Origin: an uncultured Flavonifractor sp. | GTDB taxonomy: Bacteria > Bacillota > Clostridia > Oscillospirales > Oscillospiraceae | Assembly: GCF_944385615.1 (NCBI RefSeq) | Contig: NZ_CALWXV010000020.1 | Location: 1 to 40,845 of the forward strand | DNA length: 40,845 nt | Reading direction: 5' to 3' | In this document: piece by piece, positions 22,811 to 31,295 of the stretch | How positions within the stretch are numbered: the stretch's first letter is position 1 | How the letters are laid out: each line of letters opens with the position of its first letter | The notes under the pieces: generated by a model | Seen by the model: only the letters and a program-made list of their open reading frames with translations | What the model was told of the DNA's origin: nothing | Database searches by the model: none | Made by a program: the position numbers and the translations under genes

Positions 22811-23412
22811 GCGATCCTTACAGCGTGCTGGGCGTCAAACCGGACGCCAGCGACGACGAGATCAAACGAGCCTACCGGGAGCTGGCCCGGAAATATCATC
22901 CCGACAACTACCAGAACAATCCTCTGGCCGACCTGGCAGAGGAGAAGATGAAGGAAATCAACGAGGCCTACGATACCATCACCAAGATGCGCGCCGGCGG
23001 TGGAGGCTACCAGAGCGGCGGCCATCAGGGAGGCGGTTATCAGGGCGGCTATCAGCAGCAGTATAGCGGTCAGGGGGCCGGCCTGTATAATCAAATTCGC
23101 CAGGCCATCAATGTGGGGGATCTGAGCCGGGCCGAGCAGCTGCTGCGCACCGCTCCTAATCAGGACGCCGAGTGGCATTTTCTCAGCGGCTCTCTGGCCT
23201 ATCGGAAGGGCTGGCTGGACGAGGCCACCCAGCACATTCAGATCGCCTGCAATATGGACCCCTCCAACGCCGAATACCGGCAGGCTCTGCTGATGATGCG
23301 GCAGGGCGGGCGGGCCTACCGGCCCTATGGCTACGGCGGCGGACCGGACGCCTGCGACCTGTGTACCGCCTGTATGTGCCTCAACTGCCTGTGCGGCGGC
23401 TGCGGAAACTGA
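22807..23412 (+). CDS. J-domain protein with cysteine-rich tail
   Basis: Co-chaperone-like protein of 201 residues. An N-terminal J domain (about 1-62) has the HPD motif at 31-33 and should stimulate a DnaK-type ATPase. A Gly/Gln/Tyr-rich linker with repeating GGY and QGG units covers about 66-95. A helical TPR-like segment (about 96-165) follows: [48 protein letters not shown]. The last 20 residues hold seven cysteines (183, 186, 189, 191, 194, 196, 199). This is not canonical DnaJ: no zinc-finger domain of the 4x CXXCXGXG type. ATG 22807 follows CAGGAGA and overlaps the DUF5685 stop. Confidence 0.9.
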   Translation: MSDPYSVLGVKPDASDDEIKRAYRELARKYHPDNYQNNPLADLAEEKMKEINEAYDTITKMRAGGGGYQSGGHQGGGYQGGYQQQYSGQGAGLYNQIRQAINVGDLSRAEQLLRTAPNQDAEWHFLSGSLAYRKGWLDEATQHIQIACNMDPSNAEYRQALLMMRQGGRAYRPYGYGGGPDACDLCTACMCLNCLCGGCGN

Positions 23413-23413
23413 T

Positions 23414-23953
23414 ATGAGCGGGCGCGGACGATATAGCGGCGGAGCGGGCCGGACCGCTCTGGTGGGGCTGCTCACCGGCCTTTCCCTGATTTGCCTCTAT
23501 CTGGCCTTTCTCGCTCCAACCGGCAAGCTGGGTGTGGTGGCTTTAGCGGGCATATTCCCGGCAGGGGCGGTGGTGTCCGCTGGACTGGGCGCGGGCTTTT
23601 TTTCCTATGCCGCCACCGGTATTCTGGGTCTGCTGCTGATTCCAAGCAAAAGCGTGGCCCTGCTCTATCTGATCTTCTTTGGGCTGTGGCCTATGATGAA
23701 AAGCCTATTGGAGCGTATGCCCAGCCGGGTCCTGGAGTGGGTGTGTAAACTGGCCGTGTGCAACCTGGCTTTGGCAATATTATGGTTCGGACTGAAAGCT
23801 CTTTTTCTGCCCTTTCTCCCCGCTGCGCTCAGCCAGACCTGGATGGTCTTTGGCGCGGGCAACCTGGGATTTGTCCTCTATGATGTGGGATTTTCCAAGC
23901 TCATTGCCTTCTATACCGCCCGGGTGGACAGGGTCTTGCGGAAGAATCGGTAG
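23414..23953 (+). CDS. Multi-pass membrane protein of unknown function
   Basis: 179 residues with about five to six hydrophobic segments (starting near 17, 39, 66, 84, 120 and 148) and a short Gly/Arg-rich N-terminus (SGRGRYSGGAGR). I do not recognise a family with certainty; the compact hydrophobic layout is compatible with a small transporter subunit of the ECF S-component type, but no motif proves it. ATG 23414 begins one base after the J-protein stop, so it belongs to the same transcript. Its last codons overlap the -35 of the next promoter (23936). The frame is open further upstream inside the J-protein gene, but ATG 23414 fits the gene boundary. Confidence 0.8.
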   Translation: MSGRGRYSGGAGRTALVGLLTGLSLICLYLAFLAPTGKLGVVALAGIFPAGAVVSAGLGAGFFSYAATGILGLLLIPSKSVALLYLIFFGLWPMMKSLLERMPSRVLEWVCKLAVCNLALAILWFGLKALFLPFLPAALSQTWMVFGAGNLGFVLYDVGFSKLIAFYTARVDRVLRKNR

Positions 23954-23964
23954 TTTGGTATAAT
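23936..23964 (+). promoter_or_regulatory. Sigma-A promoter with extended -10, for the yicC-priA-prkC operon
   Basis: TTGCGG at 23936-23941 and TATAAT at 23959-23964, spacing 17, with TGG before the -10 (extended -10). It overlaps the end of the upstream membrane-protein gene and lies about 75 bases before yicC. Confidence 0.75.
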
Positions 23965-24040
23965 ATACAAGATTGGAGCCTCCGTCAGCTGAGCCCTTCC
24001 AGCGGCGGAGCATACTATACAGGAACAGGGGGAACCCCAT

Positions 24041-24919
24041 TTGGTCAAGAGTATGACCGGCTATGGCCGGGGAGAGGCCGCTGTCAATGGCCGCGCCATT
24101 ACGGTGGAGCTGCGCTCGGTGAACAACCGTTATCTGGACTGTACCGTCAAGCTGCCCCGTATCTATGTGTTTGCCGAGGACGCGGTAAAAGCCCGGGTTC
24201 AAAGCCGTATTTCCCGGGGCAAGGTGGATGTGTTTGTCACCATCGGCCCTTCCGCCAACGGCGATGTGACCATCTCGGTGAATAAGCCGGTGGCCGACGG
24301 CTATTTTGCCGCTCTGCAGGACCTGCGGGATACCTACGGTCTGCGGGATGACATTTCGGTGTCCCTGCTCTCCCGGTTCCAGGATGTATTTCTGGTGGAA
24401 AAGACACAAGAGGATCTGGAGGCCCTGTCTGCCGACATCTGCTCGGTGCTGGATTTGGCGCTGGACGATTTTGACGCTATGCGGAGCCGGGAAGGGGAAA
24501 AGCTGTGTCAGGATATACGCACCCGGGCCAATACCATCGCGGGCTTGGTGTCCAAGGTGGAGGAGCGTTCCCCCGGCATTGTGGCCGACTACCGCGCCAA
24601 GCTGCTCACCCGGATGAATGAGGTACTTCAGAATACCCAGATCGACGAGAGCCGTATCCTCACTGAAGCGGCCATCTACGCCGACAAGGTGGCGGTGGAT
24701 GAGGAGACGGTTCGTCTGCGCAGCCATCTGTCCCAGCTGGAGCACATGCTGGAGCAGGGGGGCGCCATCGGCCGCAAGCTGGACTTTTTGATCCAGGAGT
24801 TCAACCGGGAGGCCAACACCATCGGCTCCAAATGCAGCGACATTGAGACCGCCGGCTATGTGGTGGAGATCAAGGCCGAGATCGAGAAGATCCGGGAGCA
24901 GATCCAGAACATCGAGTAA
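24041..24919 (+). CDS. yicC: YicC family endoribonuclease
   Basis: YicC/YloC-type protein; family members have recently been shown to be endoribonucleases. The start [14 protein letters not shown] and the central [12 protein letters not shown] motif are diagnostic. The C-terminal signature [24 protein letters not shown], followed by an amphipathic helix ([19 protein letters not shown]), completes the family architecture. 292 residues, normal. The start is TTG 24041, chosen because it gives [11 protein letters not shown] as in relatives; ATG 24053 would drop the first four residues. First gene of the long operon; remA and gmk follow as in Bacillus (yloC-remA-gmk). Confidence 0.95.
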   Translation: MVKSMTGYGRGEAAVNGRAITVELRSVNNRYLDCTVKLPRIYVFAEDAVKARVQSRISRGKVDVFVTIGPSANGDVTISVNKPVADGYFAALQDLRDTYGLRDDISVSLLSRFQDVFLVEKTQEDLEALSADICSVLDLALDDFDAMRSREGEKLCQDIRTRANTIAGLVSKVEERSPGIVADYRAKLLTRMNEVLQNTQIDESRILTEAAIYADKVAVDEETVRLRSHLSQLEHMLEQGGAIGRKLDFLIQEFNREANTIGSKCSDIETAGYVVEIKAEIEKIREQIQNIE

Positions 24920-24930
24920 GGAGCGGGCGG

Positions 24931-25203
24931 ATGAAACTGATCAATATCGGCTTTGGCAATATGGTATCCGCAGGGCGGCTCATCGCCATCGTCAGCCCCG
25001 AGTCCGCCCCCATTAAGCGAATGGTACAGGAGGCCCGGGACAAGGGAAACCTGATCGACGCTACCTATGGCCGGCGCACCCGGGCTGTACTCATTATGGA
25101 CAGCGACCATATCGTGCTCTCCGCTCTCCAGACCGAGACGGTGGCCGGACGCTTGGGCGGAAAAGAGCCAGTGGAAGCCGTGGAGGAGGAAGAGGCGCCT
25201 TGA
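24931..25203 (+). CDS. remA: Extracellular matrix/biofilm regulator RemA
   Basis: DUF370/RemA DNA-binding protein; in Bacillus it forms ring oligomers that activate matrix operons and osmoprotection genes. The 90 residues carry the family signature [28 protein letters not shown] and [32 protein letters not shown]. Compared with Bacillus RemA, a Glu-rich tail of about 12 residues is added (EAVEEEEAP). ATG 24931 is preceded by AGGAGCGG. Its stop (TGATG) overlaps the gmk ATG by one base. Conserved position between yicC and gmk. Confidence 0.95.
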   Translation: MKLINIGFGNMVSAGRLIAIVSPESAPIKRMVQEARDKGNLIDATYGRRTRAVLIMDSDHIVLSALQTETVAGRLGGKEPVEAVEEEEAP

Positions 25204-25811
25204 TGGGAAAAAAGAAAGAACGGGGTACATTGATTGTGCTCTCCGGTCCATCCGGGGTGGGGAAGAGTACTGTGATCGCCGAGCTGCTCAGTGAGCGCAA
25301 GGACATCCATTTTTCCGTGTCCTTCACGACCCGGCAGCCCCGGGTGGGAGAGGAGAACGGAGTCAACTACAACTTTGTCTCCCGGGATGAATTTGAACGG
25401 ATGATCGCCAACGATGAGTTGTTGGAATACGCGGAATATGTCCATAATTATTATGGTACCTCTCTGCGGGTGATTCAGGAGAAGCTGGACGCCGGTATTG
25501 ATGTGCTGCTGGACATTGAGGTACAGGGAGCCGCCAAGGTGCGGACCAAGTGTCCTGACGCGGTTTGTATTTTCATCATTCCCCCTTCCTTTGAGGAGCT
25601 TTCCCGCCGCCTGCACCGTCGGGCCACCGATAGCGAAGAGGTGATTCAGGGCCGGCTCCAGAAGGCCCGGGAGGAGTACCAAGAGATCCCCAATTACGAC
25701 TATCTGGTGGTCAACGACAAGGTGTCTGACGCTGCGGCGGAGATCATCGCCGTGTTAACGGCGGAGGGCTGCCGCACCAAGAACCGCATGAATCTGGTAG
25801 AAGGAGTCTGA
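25203..25811 (+). CDS. gmk: Guanylate kinase
   Basis: Phosphorylates GMP to GDP, essential for GTP pools. P-loop GPSGVGKST at residues 15-23; GMP-binding FSVSFTTRQPRVGEENGVNYNF and the DIEVQGAAKVR segment follow. The lid contains RLHRRATDSEEVIQGRL. 202 residues. I use ATG 25203, adjacent to a TTG at 25200 that would add one residue; ATG overlaps the remA stop by one base. GGAGGA lies about 12 bases upstream. In relatives Gmk is inhibited by (p)ppGpp; whether this one is cannot be judged here. Confidence 0.97.
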   Translation: MGKKKERGTLIVLSGPSGVGKSTVIAELLSERKDIHFSVSFTTRQPRVGEENGVNYNFVSRDEFERMIANDELLEYAEYVHNYYGTSLRVIQEKLDAGIDVLLDIEVQGAAKVRTKCPDAVCIFIIPPSFEELSRRLHRRATDSEEVIQGRLQKAREEYQEIPNYDYLVVNDKVSDAAAEIIAVLTAEGCRTKNRMNLVEGV

Positions 25812-25817
25812 TACAAT

Positions 25818-26021
25818 ATGATGCTCGAACCCCCTATGAATCAACTGCTTGAGCAGGTACCCAGCCGGTATATGCTGGTAAACGTAGTGGCCCAGCGGGC
25901 CCGTCAGGTGGCGACCGAGGCGGAGGATGCCGGGATCTCCCTGGATGATAAGCCTGTCACCATTGCCATCCGGGAGGTGGCCGAGGGTAAGGTCTCTCTG
26001 GGTGAGGAAGAAGAAGCCTGA
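25818..26021 (+). CDS. rpoZ: RNA polymerase omega subunit
   Basis: Small subunit that supports folding of beta-prime and core assembly. The 67 residues have the omega layout: PPMNQLLEQVPSRYMLVNVVAQRARQVATEAED followed by KPVTIAIREVAEGKVSL and an acidic end (GEEEEA). ATG 25818 (a second ATG follows at 25821) has AAGGAGT 10 bases upstream. It lies between gmk and priA, the Bacillus order except that coaBC is missing here. Confidence 0.94.
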   Translation: MMLEPPMNQLLEQVPSRYMLVNVVAQRARQVATEAEDAGISLDDKPVTIAIREVAEGKVSLGEEEEA

Positions 26022-26035
26022 TATGAGAGGAATGA

Positions 26036-26073
26036 GAGGCAAGCGACAGGCGGGAGCGTCTGCCGCTTGCCTC
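26036..26073 (+). other. Stem-loop between rpoZ and priA
   Basis: A perfect 10-bp outer stem (26036-26045 with 26064-26073, GAGGCAAGCG/CGCTTGCCTC) encloses a smaller CAG/CTG pairing. No T run follows, so transcription is unlikely to stop. It occupies the place where coaBC sits in Bacillus and precedes the priA ribosome binding site by 20 bases. Confidence 0.5.
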
Positions 26074-26105
26074 AGACTGTCCTCAGGGGGATGGAGGGAG
26101 CGGAT

Positions 26106-28571
26106 ATGGTAGCCAAGGTTGCCCTGAAAGCCGCCACCTATGCCATCGACAAGCCCTATGATTATGCGGTGCCCGCCGAACTGCTTCCAACCCTCCGGCC
26201 CGGTATGCGGGTGATTATCCCCTTTGGCGCGGGCAACCGTCATACGGAGGGCATTGTATTGGCCCTGGAAGAACATGGGGCAGCAGAATTGGATCTCAAG
26301 CCGGTGCTGACCGCACTGGACGAGTATCCAGTGCTGGACGGAGAAGCCCTCAAGCTGGCCCTTTGGATGCGGGAGCGTTGGTTCTGTACTGTGTACGACG
26401 CTGCCCGGGCCATGCTTCCGGCGGGGCTGTACTATGCGCTCCAGGATCAGTGGAAAATCGCCCAGGGCGTGGACAGAGAAGCGGCCTATGAGGCCGCCGG
26501 AAAATCAGAGCACGCCAGACGGGTGGTAGAACTGCTCTTTGCAGGAGGCGGTTGCACCGACGTGACCACCCTCCGGGAGGCCTTTGGAACCAAAGACCCC
26601 AACCCCGCCTTAAAGCTGCTGCGGGATAAGGGTATCGTTACGCTGGAGACCAGCGCTTCCCGTGGGGTAGGGGACAAGACCGAACAGGTAGCCACCCTGG
26701 CGATTCCAGCCCAAGAAGCTTTGGATCAGGCGGCAGCCCGGCGGAAGACCGCGCCCCTGCGCTACGCGGTGGTAGAATTGCTGTGCGCCGTGGGCGAGGC
26801 CTCCACCAAGGAGCTGTGCTATTTTACCGGCGCGTCCAGCGCCACCCTGCGCGCGCTGGTGAAAAGCGGGGTCATCTCGCTGGAGCGCCGGGAGGTTTAC
26901 CGCCGGGTAATGGTGGATGGGGTGGAGCCAGCAGAAGAGCCGATTCTGAACCAGGCGCAGCAAGGAGCCTTTGAGGAGCTCAACGCACTTGCCGCCGCCG
27001 GAGCCCCTGCCGCCGCTTTGCTGTACGGCGTCACCGGCAGCGGAAAGACCCAGGTATATTTAAAGCTGATTTATGAAACCCTGCGGCGGGGCCGCACCGC
27101 CCTGGTGCTGGTACCTGAGATCTCACTCACCCCCCAGCTCATGCGGATTTTTGCCGCCCATTTTGGGGAACGGATTGCCGTACTCCATTCCTCCCTTCGG
27201 GCGGGGGAGCGGTATGACGAGTGGAAGCGCGTCAAGGCGGGGGAGGCCCGGGTGGTCATTGGCACCCGCTCCGCCGTATTCGCACCGCTGAAAGACTTGG
27301 GTCTTATCGTGCTGGACGAGGAGCAGGAGTCCACCTATCAGTCAGAAAATGTACCCAAATACCATGCCAGAGAGGTGGCCAAATTTCGATGCGTCCAGCA
27401 CAACGCGCTGTTGCTTTTGGCCTCGGCCACACCATCGGTGGAGACCATGTACCAGGCGGAACGGGGCGCCTACCATCTGTTTGTACTGAAGCAGCGGTAT
27501 AACCAGCGTGCCCTGCCGCCGGTGGATATCATCGACATGAAGGAGGAACTGCGCTCCGGCAACGGTACCGATTTAAGTGCATCTTTGATCCAGTCCGTAA
27601 AAGAGGCGGCAGCCCGGGGAGAGCAGAGCATTTTGCTTCTCAATCGCCGGGGCGCCAGCCGGATGGTGAGCTGCGGGGAGTGCGGCGAAGTACCAACCTG
27701 CCCCCGGTGCTCCGTCCACCTCACTTACCACTCGGCCAATGGGCGGCTGATGTGTCACTATTGCGGCCACTCCCAGACCTTACCTCCGGCTTGCCCCTCC
27801 TGCGGCGGGACCCTGAACTTCATCGGGGCGGGTACCCAGCGGGTAGAGGAGGAGCTGAACGAGGCCCTGCCGGGTCTGGAGATCCTACGGATGGACGCCG
27901 ATTCCATCTCAGCCACCCACAGCCACGAAAAACTGCTGGCCCGCTTTGAAAAGGAGCGTATCCCGGTGCTGTTGGGCACTCAGATGGTGGCCAAGGGCCT
28001 GGATTTTCCCAACGTCACTCTGGTTGGGGTCATTTCCGCCGACCAGTCCCTCTATGTAGACGACTACCGGGCAGGAGAGCGTACGTTTTCCCTGCTCACC
28101 CAGGTGGTGGGCCGGGCTGGCCGGGGAGAAAAAGGGGGAAGGGCCATTATCCAGACCTATACCCCCGACAACGATGTGATCCGGTGTGCCGCCCAACAGG
28201 ACTATGATTCCTTTTACCGGCAGGAGATCGCCCTGCGGGAGCTGCGGGGCTGTCCGCCCTTCCGGGATTTGTTTGTGCTCACCGCCTCCGGGCGGTTGGA
28301 GAGCGCGGTACTGCGCGCCTGTATGCGTCTGCGGCGCACGCTGGAAACCTGGCTGAAGCTGCCGGCTTATCAGAATCTGGCGGTCCAGCTGCTTGGGCCT
28401 GCCCCGGCGGCCATTGCCAAAATCAACGAGCGTTACCGCTACCGGCTGACACTGGCCTGTACCAATACCCGCCCGGTGCGGGATATGATCGCCGCCCTGC
28501 TGCGGGCGGCTCAGACTGACAAAGAAAACAAAGGGGTGTCGGTAACTGCCGACGTGAACCCATTGGATTAG
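26106..28571 (+). CDS. priA: Primosomal replication restart helicase PriA
   Basis: Superfamily 2 DNA helicase that reloads replication at stalled forks. The N-terminal 3'-DNA-binding domain (about 1-105, KPYDYAVP start) is followed by a winged-helix region, then the helicase core. Walker A is GVTGSGKT at 308-315. The Walker B box is DEEQ (404-407) where many PriA proteins have DEEH. Eight zinc cysteines form two clusters (523, 526, 532, 535, and 550, 553, 563, 566), and GTQMVAKGLDFPNVTLVGV and VGRAGRG motifs complete lobe 2. 821 residues. I use ATG 26106, preceded by GGAGGGAG; in-frame ATG 26091 and TTG 26067 are possible but less consistent with family N-termini (MxAKVA). Confidence 0.95.
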   Translation: MVAKVALKAATYAIDKPYDYAVPAELLPTLRPGMRVIIPFGAGNRHTEGIVLALEEHGAAELDLKPVLTALDEYPVLDGEALKLALWMRERWFCTVYDAARAMLPAGLYYALQDQWKIAQGVDREAAYEAAGKSEHARRVVELLFAGGGCTDVTTLREAFGTKDPNPALKLLRDKGIVTLETSASRGVGDKTEQVATLAIPAQEALDQAAARRKTAPLRYAVVELLCAVGEASTKELCYFTGASSATLRALVKSGVISLERREVYRRVMVDGVEPAEEPILNQAQQGAFEELNALAAAGAPAAALLYGVTGSGKTQVYLKLIYETLRRGRTALVLVPEISLTPQLMRIFAAHFGERIAVLHSSLRAGERYDEWKRVKAGEARVVIGTRSAVFAPLKDLGLIVLDEEQESTYQSENVPKYHAREVAKFRCVQHNALLLLASATPSVETMYQAERGAYHLFVLKQRYNQRALPPVDIIDMKEELRSGNGTDLSASLIQSVKEAAARGEQSILLLNRRGASRMVSCGECGEVPTCPRCSVHLTYHSANGRLMCHYCGHSQTLPPACPSCGGTLNFIGAGTQRVEEELNEALPGLEILRMDADSISATHSHEKLLARFEKERIPVLLGTQMVAKGLDFPNVTLVGVISADQSLYVDDYRAGERTFSLLTQVVGRAGRGEKGGRAIIQTYTPDNDVIRCAAQQDYDSFYRQEIALRELRGCPPFRDLFVLTASGRLESAVLRACMRLRRTLETWLKLPAYQNLAVQLLGPAPAAIAKINERYRYRLTLACTNTRPVRDMIAALLRAAQTDKENKGVSVTADVNPLD

Positions 28572-28584
28572 GAGGAACACAATT

Positions 28585-29085
28585 ATGGCTCTGCGTACCA
28601 TTCTCAACGACAGCGACCCGGCTCTGCATAAGGTCTGCCGTCCTGTAACCCAATTTGACGGAAAGCTCCACGATCTGCTGGACGATTTGAAAGAGACGTT
28701 GGCCAACGCCAATGGCGCCGGACTGGCCGCCCCCCAGGTGGGCATCCTTCGCCGGGCGGTCATTGTGGTGGACGCCAACGACCAGATGCTGGAGCTGATT
28801 AACCCTGAGATCATCGCTCAGGAGGGAGAGCAGGAGGGCTTTGAGGGCTGCCTGTCGGTCCCTGGCCGTTGGGGCGTGGTAAAGCGTCCCAAGAAGGCCA
28901 AGGTGCGGGCTCAGGACCGGAACGGCAACTTCTTTGAGGTGGAAGGGGAGGACATTGTGGCCCGTTGCTTCTGCCATGAGATCGACCACCTGGATGGCCA
29001 CCTGTTCTCCGAACTGACCGACCGGCTGTATACCAACGAGGAGCTGGATGAGCTGATGGAGGCGGAAGGGGAGGAGCAGGCATGA
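28585..29085 (+). CDS. def: Peptide deformylase
   Basis: Removes the formyl group from nascent proteins. The three deformylase motifs are intact: GAGLAAPQVG, EGCLSVPG with metal ligand Cys89, and HEIDH at 131-135 (His131, Glu132, His135). 166 residues with an acidic C-terminus (MEAEGEEQA). ATG 28585 follows AGGAGG by 8 bases. The stop overlaps the fmt start by 4 bp, so the formylation and deformylation enzymes are coupled, as is common. Confidence 0.97.
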   Translation: MALRTILNDSDPALHKVCRPVTQFDGKLHDLLDDLKETLANANGAGLAAPQVGILRRAVIVVDANDQMLELINPEIIAQEGEQEGFEGCLSVPGRWGVVKRPKKAKVRAQDRNGNFFEVEGEDIVARCFCHEIDHLDGHLFSELTDRLYTNEELDELMEAEGEEQA

Positions 29086-30032
29086 GGATCCTCTTTATGG
29101 GCACGCCGGATTTCGCGGTACCCTCTCTGGAGGCCCTGATCGAGGCGGGTCACGACCTGTGCGGTGTGTTCACCCAGCCAGACAAGCCCAAAAACCGGGG
29201 CATGAAGCTCCAGGCCCCGCCGGTAAAGGAGTGCGCCCTGGCCCACAATATCCCGGTGTATCAGCCCACAAAGCTGCGGGACGGCACCGCTCTGGCCTTG
29301 ATTCAGGAGCTGGCTCCGGAACTCATTGTGGTGGCAGCCTATGGGCGTATCCTTCCCGACGACATTTTGTCCGCTCCTCCCAAGGGATGTATCAACGTCC
29401 ATTCCTCCCTGCTGCCCAACTATCGGGGGGCGGCTCCCATCAACTGGGCGGTACTCAACGGCGACGCCGAAACCGGCGTAACCATCATGCATATGGCCCA
29501 CGACCTGGATGCAGGAGACATCATCTCCCAGGCCGCCACTCCTATTGACCCCAATGAGACGGTGGTGACTCTCCATGATCGGCTGGCCCAGCTGGGGGCC
29601 AGGCTGTTGGTGGACACGGTGGCAGAGATCGCCGCCGGTACGGCGACCCGCACCCCCCAGGACCATGACAAAGCGACCTTAGCCCCTATGCTGGGCCGGG
29701 AGCTGTCCCCTATGGACTTTACCCATACCGCCTGGCAGCTCCACAATCAGGTCCGGGGTCTGATCCCATGGCCTGCGGCGGTAGCAACTCTGGGGGATAA
29801 ACGGTGCAAAGTGTTTTCTACTGTTGTGTTAGAGGGCTGTACCGACACCGCTCCCGGTACCGTACTGGCCGCCGGGAAAGAGGGGCTGGTCTTGTCCTGC
29901 GGCGGTGGTACCCAGCTGCGGATTGAAGAGCTTCAGCCCGACGGTGGCAAGCGGATGAAGGCTACCGACTATCTCCGGGGCCATCCTATTCCGGTGGGAA
30001 CGGTATTGTCCGTGCCTGACCAGGAAACGTGA
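29082..30032 (+). CDS. fmt: Methionyl-tRNA formyltransferase
   Basis: Formylates initiator Met-tRNA using 10-formyl-THF. The N-terminal formyltransferase domain has RILFMGTPDFAVPSLEAL and the catalytic signature INVHSSLLPNYRGAAPINWAVLNG with HDLDAGDII downstream. The C-terminal OB-like tRNA-binding domain begins near residue 205 (HNQVRGLIPWPAAVA). 316 residues. The start overlaps def and the stop overlaps the next GTG, both by 4 bp. Confidence 0.97.
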   Translation: MRILFMGTPDFAVPSLEALIEAGHDLCGVFTQPDKPKNRGMKLQAPPVKECALAHNIPVYQPTKLRDGTALALIQELAPELIVVAAYGRILPDDILSAPPKGCINVHSSLLPNYRGAAPINWAVLNGDAETGVTIMHMAHDLDAGDIISQAATPIDPNETVVTLHDRLAQLGARLLVDTVAEIAAGTATRTPQDHDKATLAPMLGRELSPMDFTHTAWQLHNQVRGLIPWPAAVATLGDKRCKVFSTVVLEGCTDTAPGTVLAAGKEGLVLSCGGGTQLRIEELQPDGGKRMKATDYLRGHPIPVGTVLSVPDQET

Positions 30033-31276
30033 AGCTGATTTGGACGTTGGCAGTCACCGGCATAGCGGCCGCGCTGGGCGGAGCGCTGGTGCTGCGGTGG
30101 CTGGGCGCCGCCGGGCTGCCGGTGCCTCTAGCAGGGCAGAACCCAATCTCCAAAGGCGATATTCCTGACCGAAGAGACTGTGTAATGGTATTTACGATTA
30201 CACTTTTGTTCCGTATTCTGGTTTTTCTTCTGGTGGCTTTGGCAGCCTGTCTGGTGCTCTATCCTGGCTCCGGCCCCGACGCCGCTCTGTGGGTCTGGAA
30301 GCGGTGGGATGGCCTGCACTATGTCAATCTGGCAGAGTTGGGTTATTCCGGCTATATGGAAGATGGGAAAAATCTCTTTTTGGTGTTTTTCCCTCTGTAC
30401 CCCTGGCTCATGCGGGTGATTTCCCTGTTGACGGGCAATACTATGGCGGCAGGGCTGTTGCTCTCGTTCCTGTGCTATTCGTCTGGCTGCGTCTTTGTCT
30501 ACCGTCTGGCCGCCTTCGAGCTGGGCAGGGGAGGGGCCAAGCGGGCGGTATTGTTTCTATCGGTATATCCATACGCCTTCTTTTTTGGCGGCATCATGAC
30601 GGAGAGCCTGTTTCTCCTCACCACCGCCGGAGGGCTGTGGGCCATCCGCCGCCACCAGTGGTGGCAGGCGGGGGTGTGGGGCCTTTTGGCTGCCATGACC
30701 CGGATGCATGGTATCCTGCTCATTGGAGCCGCCGGGGCGGAGCTGGTAGAGCAGTTGGGCCGGTTTGACTGGAAAGCCATCGCTCGTAAACTGCCCGTCC
30801 TGCTGCTGCCCGCCGTTGGAACCTTGGTATATCTGCTCCTTAACTGGCACGTAACCGGCAACCCATTTGCCTTTACAATGATGCAGCAGCACTGGAGTCA
30901 GGGGTTTTGTCCCCTGGCCGATACCCTGTGGTACGTGCTTCAAAACGCCCTGTCCTATCCCACAGAGCTGGTGCGATACCAGATCTGGATCCCCACCAGT
31001 TTGCTGTTCCCGATCTTTTTCGGACTGCTGGTGTGGGCCTGGAAAAAGTTCCGCAGTATGTACACCCTGTACGGCTTTGTCTATCTGGTACTCAACTACT
31101 CCCTGTCCTGGCTGCTGAGTGCGGGCCGCTACCTGTCCTGCGCTCTGCCCTTTTTCCTGTTTGCCGCCGCCCTGACAGAGGGCAGGCCCAAACTGACGGT
31201 GGGGATCGCTGTGGTGATGGTGGCGGGATTTGTGCTCAACTTGACCTGGTTCCTCACCGGAGGACAAATCATGTGA
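30029..31276 (+). CDS. PIG-V-like mannosyltransferase family membrane protein
   Basis: Polytopic membrane protein of 415 residues with about nine to ten hydrophobic segments. The motif VWKRWDGLHYVNLAELGY in an external loop, followed by FPLYPWLMR, is the PIG-V/COG5542-type signature of dolichol- or polyprenyl-phosphate-sugar dependent glycosyltransferases. The acceptor is unknown: a lipid, polysaccharide or exported protein. GTG 30029 overlaps the fmt stop by 4 bp. It interrupts the fmt-rsmB order typical of Firmicutes and carries no cell-envelope neighbours except yugP. The first 55 residues are an extra, partly polar N-terminal region before the second hydrophobic segment. Confidence 0.85.
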   Translation: MKLIWTLAVTGIAAALGGALVLRWLGAAGLPVPLAGQNPISKGDIPDRRDCVMVFTITLLFRILVFLLVALAACLVLYPGSGPDAALWVWKRWDGLHYVNLAELGYSGYMEDGKNLFLVFFPLYPWLMRVISLLTGNTMAAGLLLSFLCYSSGCVFVYRLAAFELGRGGAKRAVLFLSVYPYAFFFGGIMTESLFLLTTAGGLWAIRRHQWWQAGVWGLLAAMTRMHGILLIGAAGAELVEQLGRFDWKAIARKLPVLLLPAVGTLVYLLLNWHVTGNPFAFTMMQQHWSQGFCPLADTLWYVLQNALSYPTELVRYQIWIPTSLLFPIFFGLLVWAWKKFRSMYTLYGFVYLVLNYSLSWLLSAGRYLSCALPFFLFAAALTEGRPKLTVGIAVVMVAGFVLNLTWFLTGGQIM

Positions 31277-31295
31277 CCCAATCTGGAGGAAAACC

